Shown here: piece after piece, positions 1 through 5,205 of the stretch
Layout: the number at the start of each line of letters is the position of its first letter
Numbering within the stretch: position 1 is the stretch's first letter
Assembly: GCA_017853815.1 (NCBI GenBank)
Contig: JAFMIT010000097.1
Span: forward strand, 1 to 6,130
Direction of reading: 5' to 3'
Length of the DNA: 6,130 nucleotides
DNA from: Actinomycetota bacterium
GTDB taxonomy: Bacteria > Actinomycetota > Actinomycetes > S36-B12 > UBA5976
Program-made: the position numbers and the translations under genes
Notes under the pieces: model-generated
The model's input: only the letters and a program-made list of their open reading frames with translations
Told to the model about the DNA's origin: nothing
Database searches by the model: none

Positions 1-702
1 CTCAGTGATGCGGAGCGAGATGGTTTGGCCGCCGCGACCGGCGCGCAGCCAGGCGACTGCATCTTCTTCGCTGCAGGAAAGCGAAGCGAGGCGCTAGCTT
101 TGTTGGGCGCGACTCGGCTTGAGGTCGGTAAGCGGTGCGGCCTGATTGATGAGAGTGCATGGTCCTTCTTGTGGGTTGTTGATGCACCCATGTTCGAGGA
201 AATCGAAAACGAAGATGGCACCAGTGGTTGGACCGCCGTGCACCATCCATTTACATCACCCAACAACGATTGGCTCGACAACTTCGAAACTGCCCCAGAC
301 CAAGCGCTTGCTTGGGCCTACGACATTGTTTGCAACGGCAACGAGATTGGCGGCGGCTCGATTCGTATTCATCGAGGCGATGTTCAGCAGCGAGTGTTCA
401 ATCTGCTTGGCCTCACCGAGGAAGAGGCGCAAGAGAAGTTTGGCTTCTTGCTCGAGGCATTCAAGTACGGACCACCGCCGCACGGCGGCATTGCCTTCGG
501 CATGGACCGCATTTGCATGCTGTTGACTGGCGCCGCGAACATTCGCGAAGTCATCGCCTTCCCCAAGACTGGCGGTGGTCACGATCCATTGACTGGCGCA
601 CCTACACCGATTACGGCACAACAGCGCAAAGAAGCTGGTGTCGACGCCAAGCCGGAATCGAAGGCTGCCGATAAAGTCATTGAGAAGGCTGCCGATGCGT
701 AA
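1..702 (+). CDS. aspS: Aspartyl-tRNA synthetase, C-terminal part (5' truncated by window edge)
   Basis: Class II aminoacyl-tRNA synthetase that activates aspartate with ATP and charges tRNA-Asp in the cytoplasm. The frame is open from base 1 to TAA at 700-702, giving 233 residues; a full bacterial AspRS is about 590-600, so the anticodon-binding domain and motifs 1 and 2 lie upstream. Seen, in local numbering: the end of the GAD insertion domain (about 1-50), 'WVVDAPMFE', 'AVHHPFT', the active-site stretch NGNEIGGGSIRIH (GGG at 117-119), and class II motif 3 GIAFGMDRICMLLTG with its ATP-binding Arg at 170, followed by IREVIAFPKT. The ending DPLTGAPTPITAQQRKEAGVDA followed by a Lys/Ala-rich tail is the actinobacterial type. 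Whether the enzyme also charges tRNA-Asn (non-discriminating) cannot be judged because those determinants are N-terminal. The last codons overlap the next gene by 8 nt and contain its ribosome binding site. Confidence 0.97.
   Translation, partial: LSDAERDGLAAATGAQPGDCIFFAAGKRSEALALLGATRLEVGKRCGLIDESAWSFLWVVDAPMFEEIENEDGTSGWTAVHHPFTSPNNDWLDNFETAPDQALAWAYDIVCNGNEIGGGSIRIHRGDVQQRVFNLLGLTEEEAQEKFGFLLEAFKYGPPPHGGIAFGMDRICMLLTGAANIREVIAFPKTGGGHDPLTGAPTPITAQQRKEAGVDAKPESKAADKVIEKAADA
682..688 (+). promoter_or_regulatory. Ribosome binding site of the lipoprotein gene
   Basis: GAGAAGG lies 6 nt before ATG 695, inside the last codons of aspS. It decides the start: an in-frame GTG at 638 would put about 19 non-signal-like residues ahead of the signal peptide. 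Confidence 0.6.
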
Positions 703-1348
703 GGTCGCAACCTTCGCAGTTGGAGTTATCGCTGCGGTCCTAGTGCTTTCTGGATGTTCGGTTCCAACGGTGAACCACGTCGGCGAGGGGAGTGCGGGAA
801 TGTTTTTCGATCTCCCTCGCGGTTGGCAGTCGATTTCGCCAGATGTGCTGAAGAAGGCGCAAACCTCGTGGGGTTCGACTGACGGCGGGCAGGCCTATCT
901 TGATGCGTTGAAGTGGCAGGGCGTTTGGAGTGGTGCCGACGGTTTGACTCCGCAACAAGCGTTTTCGAATGCCGCGCCTGAGCATCCTGTGGTCTACGCA
1001 TCGGTGCGTTCGTTGTACGACGTAGAAGTTCAGAATGTGGCCGGAGATGTTCTGACTGCCTTGCAGGACGTCGTTTTGCCAGTGTCGGCTGCCGCGTCAG
1101 GCGATGGCCTGGATGTCGTGAGCAACCAGTCATACGTTCAGAACGGCCTCGATGCGGTCAAGCAACAGGTTTCGTGGGCAACCAATGGTGTGAGTCAGAC
1201 GATTGATGTTCGTTTGGTACTCAGCACTAAGAAGAAATTGCTATTCACTTTCTGGATTCGTTGCAGCGATGTTTGCAGAGATCAAAACTCGACGGCCATT
1301 GCAAATGCTCTGGACACGTTAACGATTAAGGAGCCTTCAGTTGGCTGA
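695..1348 (+). CDS. Predicted lipoprotein of unknown function
   Basis: I do not recognise the family. The chosen ATG gives 217 residues with a textbook lipoprotein signal: positive n-region (MRK), hydrophobic core at about 4-18 (VATFAVGVIAAVLVL) and the lipobox LSGC with Cys21 as the predicted lipidation site. The mature protein should be anchored on the outer face of the cytoplasmic membrane. It begins with a short linker, then 'GMFFDLPRGWQSIS', a strand-and-turn pattern often seen at the start of small secreted actinobacterial domains. Near the C-terminus is IRCSDVC (Cys190 and Cys194, CX3C), which could form a disulfide outside the cell, followed by 'ALDTLTIKEPSVG'. No catalytic motif is visible. 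The gene overlaps aspS by 8 nt and the FtsH-like protease gene by 8 nt, so it is probably made together with that protease. It could be an adaptor, chaperone or substrate of the protease, or merely co-expressed. Lipoprotein call firm; function unknown. Confidence 0.88.
   Translation: MRKVATFAVGVIAAVLVLSGCSVPTVNHVGEGSAGMFFDLPRGWQSISPDVLKKAQTSWGSTDGGQAYLDALKWQGVWSGADGLTPQQAFSNAAPEHPVVYASVRSLYDVEVQNVAGDVLTALQDVVLPVSAAASGDGLDVVSNQSYVQNGLDAVKQQVSWATNGVSQTIDVRLVLSTKKKLLFTFWIRCSDVCRDQNSTAIANALDTLTIKEPSVG
1328..1333 (+). promoter_or_regulatory. Ribosome binding site fixing a TTG start for the FtsH-like gene
   Basis: AAGGAG lies 7 nt before TTG 1341, within the last codons of the lipoprotein gene. 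The first in-frame ATG after TTG 1341 is far inside a membrane segment (Met176), so this strong site supports TTG as the real initiation codon. Confidence 0.75.
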
Positions 1349-3632
1349 GAAATCTAACCTCGTAGACGGTCTTCCCGACGTCGGTTCGCGAGTTCGCGAT
1401 GAAGATCGCACCACTCGCAAGCCGTTAGCACCGTTTGATCGATTGAAGCTCATTTTGCTGTGGCTGGGTTTGTGGGTACTGCAGATCTGGGCGGCCTTGG
1501 TCGACAATCCTTTGCAAACGCTGAACGACGCCGCGTACTACGTGACGTCGGCGGGCGCTGGACGATTCCTGATTCTGCTGACGTTCGTTGAGGCGCTGAG
1601 ACAGTTCCACTTTGTCTTTGCCGAATGGAATGCCAAGTACTACGGATGGTGGCAGCGACTCTTTGCGCGTAATGAGAAATTCGCAAATCGCTTCAGCCCA
1701 TGGACTCGCTTCCGTGTCTCGCGCATCTTCAAGTGGGTGGTCGGGGTTTATGCGATCGCTGCGGTTGTCGGCAGTTTCGTTGATTTGAGTCCTTTTGAGA
1801 CCATCATTCGCAGTCCACAGCTAGCAGTTCAAGCCCTGCCGTTTGCACTTCAAATTGTGTTCTACATGTTCCTTGCGATCATCCAGTTTGTCGCAATTTT
1901 CTACTTCCTCTCCCGTGGCGGCATCGAGGTCTACATGCCTGATGACGTCAAGACTCGCTTCAGCGATGTTTGGGGTCAGGATGCAGTGCTTGAGCGTGTG
2001 AAGGAGAACATCCTCTTCCTCGAGAACCCAGACGCAATCGAATCTCGCGGTGGCCATGTTCCTGGCGGCATTCTGTTGTGGGGACCTCCCGGCACAGGCA
2101 AAACCCTTATGGCCGAAGCGGTAGCCGGCGAAACCGGACGCCCGTACGTGTTCGTAGATCCAGGCGCCTTCGTCAACATGTTTTTCGGTATCGGTGTCCT
2201 CAAGGTCAAGGGGCTTTTCCGCAAACTGCGCAAACTTGCGCTTCGCTACGGTGGCGTCATTGTGTTCTTCGATGAAGCTGACACGCTCGGTAGCCGCGGC
2301 GGACAGGTCTCGCAGTCGCGGGCATTCACGCCACTTTCAGAGAGCTACACGCTGAGCAATCACAGTTGCAATGGTCGCGCTTACGCCTCCGAAATGGGCA
2401 ATGCGATTTTGGCTGATGAGGATCGCAAGGTTGTGATGGGCGGTATGGGCGGAGGCCGCTCATTTGACGGCACTCTTCAAGCTTTGCTCACAGAGTTGTC
2501 GGGATTGAAGAAGCCGCGCGGTTTCCTCAATCGCATTGTTCGTCGCACATTGGGTATGCGTCCAAAGCAGCCGCCCAAGTACCGCATCCTTGTCATGATG
2601 GCTACCAACATGCCTGATTCGCTCGACCCTGCGCTTTTGCGACCAGGTCGTATCGATCGTATTTACCGTGTCGGCTATCCATCAAAGGAAGGTCGCATCG
2701 AGACATATCGCAATTACCTCAACAAGGTCACGCACAATCTGACCACTGAGCAAATTGAAAGTCTTGCAACGATCAGCCCATACTCCACCGGCGCAACCAT
2801 CAAGGACACTGTCAACGAAGCGCTCGTTATTGCCATTCGTGAAGGTCGCGACACGGTTGAGTATGCGGATGTCATCAAAGCGAAGTCTTTGAAGCAGCAT
2901 GGTTTGCCAGACGGCGGCGCGTATGTTGATCGTGAACGCCATTCGGTTGCTTTGCATGAGGCTTGCCACGCGGTCACGATGTACCGACTGCAGCACAACA
3001 GTGTCATCGATGTTGCGACCATTGAACGTCGTGGCGATGTCGGTGGTTTCGTCTCGCCAATTCCGCTTGAAGATCGCTTTGTCCAGTGGAAGTCAGAGGT
3101 GGACACGGACGTTGTGACGTTCATTGCTTCTCTGGCTGGCGAACAGCTTTTCTACGATGGTGATCACACGCAGGGTGTCGGCGGAGATATGGCAGCTGCC
3201 ACGTCTTTGGTGACCCGAGGCATGTTGAGTCACGCCATGGGGCCGACACTTCGCGCCTTCAACGCGAGCACGGTTGCCAACTCAGGACTGCTCCTCGGTG
3301 GTGTGCCGCTCGTTCAGGGTCTTTCTATGGAAGGCGAGATTGCCGAGGCGATTGAAGAACGCCTTCAGGAGTTGTACTCCAAGGCTGTTGCGGTGCTGAA
3401 AAAGAATCGCGCAGAAGTTCTCGCGGTGACACACGCACTCGAGACCTATCGCACCATTTCGGGTGAAGACGTTGCGGCGGTTATCGAAGGCCGCCCAGGT
3501 CCTCTGGTGGACGGCAGCGTCTACGCCACCAAGCAGATGAAGAAAGCTCTCGAGGATTACCACACAGCGGCGGTCGCAGCCCACAAGGTTCGCGATGGTC
3601 GTCCACCAGCTCTCCCTGAGCTTCCCGCGTAA
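1341..3632 (+). CDS. Divergent FtsH-like membrane AAA+ zinc metalloprotease
   Basis: Predicted ATP-driven membrane protease that unfolds and degrades membrane or cytoplasmic proteins; 763 residues from a TTG start. The N-terminal region has hydrophobic segments at about 36-54, 74-93 (the most polar), 130-149 and 166-190, unlike the two-helix FtsH plan with its periplasmic domain. AAA+ module: 'FSDVWGQD' entry, Walker A GPPGTGKT 248-255, pore loop MFFGIG (Phe281-Phe282-Gly283), Walker B VFFDEAD with Asp311-Glu312, sensor 1 ATN with Asn423, and arginine fingers in LLRPGRIDR (Arg434, Arg437). The lid contains 'NEALVIAIREG'. M41 protease: HEACH 539-543 and third-ligand Asp616 in GGDMAAATS. The Asn423-His539 and His539-Asp616 distances match what I recall for E. 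coli FtsH (about 116 and 78). Walker B to sensor 1 is about 65 residues longer than usual because of two inserts (322-366 and 390-413). All key residues for ATPase and protease activity are present, so it looks active. It is preceded by a lipoprotein gene (8-nt overlap) and followed by rarA after 11 nt. No symbol is given because it may be a paralogue of a canonical ftsH elsewhere. Confidence 0.93.
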   Translation: MAEKSNLVDGLPDVGSRVRDEDRTTRKPLAPFDRLKLILLWLGLWVLQIWAALVDNPLQTLNDAAYYVTSAGAGRFLILLTFVEALRQFHFVFAEWNAKYYGWWQRLFARNEKFANRFSPWTRFRVSRIFKWVVGVYAIAAVVGSFVDLSPFETIIRSPQLAVQALPFALQIVFYMFLAIIQFVAIFYFLSRGGIEVYMPDDVKTRFSDVWGQDAVLERVKENILFLENPDAIESRGGHVPGGILLWGPPGTGKTLMAEAVAGETGRPYVFVDPGAFVNMFFGIGVLKVKGLFRKLRKLALRYGGVIVFFDEADTLGSRGGQVSQSRAFTPLSESYTLSNHSCNGRAYASEMGNAILADEDRKVVMGGMGGGRSFDGTLQALLTELSGLKKPRGFLNRIVRRTLGMRPKQPPKYRILVMMATNMPDSLDPALLRPGRIDRIYRVGYPSKEGRIETYRNYLNKVTHNLTTEQIESLATISPYSTGATIKDTVNEALVIAIREGRDTVEYADVIKAKSLKQHGLPDGGAYVDRERHSVALHEACHAVTMYRLQHNSVIDVATIERRGDVGGFVSPIPLEDRFVQWKSEVDTDVVTFIASLAGEQLFYDGDHTQGVGGDMAAATSLVTRGMLSHAMGPTLRAFNASTVANSGLLLGGVPLVQGLSMEGEIAEAIEERLQELYSKAVAVLKKNRAEVLAVTHALETYRTISGEDVAAVIEGRPGPLVDGSVYATKQMKKALEDYHTAAVAAHKVRDGRPPALPELPA

Positions 3633-3643
3633 TTGAGACACTG

Positions 3644-5020
3644 ATGTTTGATTCTGACGTGGTCGCTACGGCACCACTTGCGGTGCGCATGCGACCACGT
3701 CAGCTTTCTGACTTGGTTGGGCAATCTGACATCTTGAAAGATGGCAGTCCGTTGCGACGGCTGCTTGAAGGTGATTCCCAGGCGGCCGTTTCGATCATCT
3801 TGTGGGGTCCGCCTGGAACGGGCAAGACCACGCTCGCGAGCATGATTGCTGGAGCCGGAAGTCGAAGTTTTGTTGAACTTTCAGCAATCTCGTCTGGTGT
3901 CAAAGATGTTCGCGAAGTAATTGAGCGAGCAAAACTTCAACGTGCCACGTCTGGTGTTGGAACTGTCCTGTTCATCGACGAGGTGCATCGCTTCAATAAA
4001 TCGCAGCAGGATGCGTTACTCCCTGCGGTAGAAAACGGCTGGATCACCTTGGTCGCGGCGACGACCGAAAATCCATCGTTCAGTATCAACTCTCCACTCT
4101 TATCGCGATCAGTCGTGGTTCGACTATCGGGATTGACGGACGAAGAGCTTGCCATTTTGCTTGCAAGAGCAACCGATGCGCCGCACGGTCTCAACGGTGC
4201 CGTCTCGCTTGCGACTTCTGGCCAAGAAATGATCATTCGTTTAGCGGGCGGTGATGCGCGAAGCGCACTTACGCTTCTCGAAGCGAGCGCAGGGATTGCT
4301 GCAACGCGCGCAGGTGCAATCGATGCCGAAGTCGTCGCTGTCGCGGCCCAACGGGCCGTCGTGGTCTATGACAAAGACGGCGATCAGCATTACGACGTCG
4401 TAAGTGCGTTCATCAAGAGCATGCGCGGTTCTGATGTGGACGCGGCCCTGCACTATCTCGCGAGGATGCTTGAAGCGGGCGAGGATCCACGGTTCATTGC
4501 TCGCCGCATCGTGATTCTCGCGAGCGAAGACATTGGCATGGCTGATTCCAGCGCATTGCAGACCGCGATTGCCGCACACCAAGCCGTGTCATTTATCGGT
4601 ATGCCCGAAGCTGCGCTCACCCTCGCTCACGCCGTTGTGCACTGCGCGCTTGCACCCAAAAGCAATGCAGTCACTGTGGCGATCGAAAAGGCTCGTCAAG
4701 ATGTCCGCCGTGGACGGGGCAGGTCGGTACCTGCTCCGCTGCGAGATGCCCATTACGCGGGAGCCACGAAGCTTGGTCACGGCGTGGACTACATCTACCC
4801 GCATGATGTTCCGAGTGGTGTCGCGGCCTTTGATTACTTGCCGACGGATTTGCGCGGCGCGAGCTACTACGAGCCGACCGGTCATGGAGCCGAGGCCAGA
4901 TGGCTAGCGGTGGTTGAGCATCTTCGTGCCTTGCTCAAGGGGGAGTCGGTAGGGTCGCCCCCTGCAACAGCCCGCCCGACACCTGACGGTGCGGCTCCTG
5001 AGAACGTGGAGAAACAGTGA
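3644..5020 (+). CDS. rarA: Replication-associated recombination protein A (RarA/MgsA/WRNIP1 family AAA+ ATPase)
   Basis: Clamp-loader-like AAA+ ATPase that acts at stalled replication forks and single-strand/double-strand DNA junctions, in contact with SSB in characterised bacteria. The 458 residues cover the usual family length. N-terminal 'PLAVRMRPRQLSDLVGQ' is the family signature and supports ATG 3644, although its ribosome binding site is weak (TGAG, about 6 nt upstream). Walker A GPPGTGKT is at 55-62, Walker B FIDEVHRFNKSQQDALL has Asp112-Glu113, sensor 1 is TTENPSF (140-146), the arginine finger is in LLSRS (Arg155) and sensor 2 is GGDARSAL (Arg206). The C-terminal tetramerisation part is also typical: YDKDGDQHYDVVSAFIKSMRGSDVDAALHYLARMLEAGEDPRFIARR, then ASEDIGMAD and the terminal 'YIYPHD...YLP' block. 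The last 25 or so residues are Pro/Ala/Gly-rich and probably disordered. The gene starts 11 nt after the protease gene and its stop overlaps the next start (GTGA). Confidence 0.96.
   Translation: MFDSDVVATAPLAVRMRPRQLSDLVGQSDILKDGSPLRRLLEGDSQAAVSIILWGPPGTGKTTLASMIAGAGSRSFVELSAISSGVKDVREVIERAKLQRATSGVGTVLFIDEVHRFNKSQQDALLPAVENGWITLVAATTENPSFSINSPLLSRSVVVRLSGLTDEELAILLARATDAPHGLNGAVSLATSGQEMIIRLAGGDARSALTLLEASAGIAATRAGAIDAEVVAVAAQRAVVVYDKDGDQHYDVVSAFIKSMRGSDVDAALHYLARMLEAGEDPRFIARRIVILASEDIGMADSSALQTAIAAHQAVSFIGMPEAALTLAHAVVHCALAPKSNAVTVAIEKARQDVRRGRGRSVPAPLRDAHYAGATKLGHGVDYIYPHDVPSGVAAFDYLPTDLRGASYYEPTGHGAEARWLAVVEHLRALLKGESVGSPPATARPTPDGAAPENVEKQ
5008..5011 (+). promoter_or_regulatory. Ribosome binding site of the small membrane protein gene (GTG start)
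   Basis: GGAG lies 5 nt before GTG 5017, within the last codons of rarA. The start shares bases with the rarA stop (GTGA), a typical translational-coupling arrangement. Confidence 0.5.
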
Positions 5021-5205
5021 AGCGACTTCTGTGGTTTGCCCTCGGCGCAACCGTCGGAATTTTGGCCTACCCGCGCATATCCGAAAAGATTGTGCAGATG
5101 GGCCAAGGTGAGACGTTGATGAAGGCGCAGGACTGGGTCTCAGCTCAGATCGACATCGCAGTTGAGCAAGTAAACCAAGGAGGAGCTGATCATGGAATCA
5201 GCTGA
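5017..5205 (+). CDS. Small single-pass membrane protein, DUF6167-like by position and shape
   Basis: Sixty-two residues from a GTG start. It begins with Met-Lys-Arg and a hydrophobic segment LLWFALGATVGILAY (about 4-18), followed by a mostly helical, amphipathic region (about 20-55, for example WVSAQIDIAVEQVNQ) expected to lie in the cytoplasm under the positive-inside rule. There is no enzymatic motif. A short protein with the pattern 'RRxFWxxxGAAAGV' just upstream of alaS is, from memory, the DUF6167 type in Streptomyces; similarity here rests on size, the opening residues and gene position, so the family name is tentative. It overlaps rarA by 4 nt and alaS by 14 nt. The strong alaS ribosome binding site sits in its last codons, so translation of this frame could influence alaS initiation. 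The role of the protein itself is unknown. Confidence 0.75.
   Translation: MKRLLWFALGATVGILAYPRISEKIVQMGQGETLMKAQDWVSAQIDIAVEQVNQGGADHGIS
5177..5185 (+). promoter_or_regulatory. Strong ribosome binding site of alaS
   Basis: AAGGAGGAG is a near-perfect anti-16S match placed 6-8 nt before ATG 5192. It lies inside the small membrane protein gene and is the strongest such site in the window. Confidence 0.8.

Noticed and set aside
228..674. Open 148-codon frame on the + strand inside aspS
   Set aside because: It lies fully within well-conserved AspRS coding sequence in another frame, has low-complexity Arg/His/Ser-rich composition and no recognisable domain. It is a shadow of the real gene.
638..694. 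Upstream GTG start for the lipoprotein gene
   Set aside because: It would add 19 residues (STPSRNRRLPIKSLRRLP and so on) before a complete lipoprotein signal peptide, and ATG 695 has a well-placed GAGAAGG.
726..1133. Open 135-codon frame on the - strand, opposite the lipoprotein gene
   Set aside because: The sense strand has a clear signal peptide, lipobox and ribosome binding site. The antisense product is Arg/Pro/His-rich with no motif, as expected for the reverse of coding DNA.
2421..2480. Gly-rich GGMGGG stretch considered as a nucleotide-binding loop or repeat
   Set aside because: It aligns with the normal Gly-rich turn after Walker B in FtsH (GLGGGHDEREQTLNQ type), so it is part of the standard AAA+ fold.
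3282..3641. Open 119-codon frame on the - strand, opposite the C-terminal part of the protease gene
   Set aside because: The sense strand encodes the conserved end of the M41 domain. The antisense product has no recognisable motif and no clear ribosome binding site.
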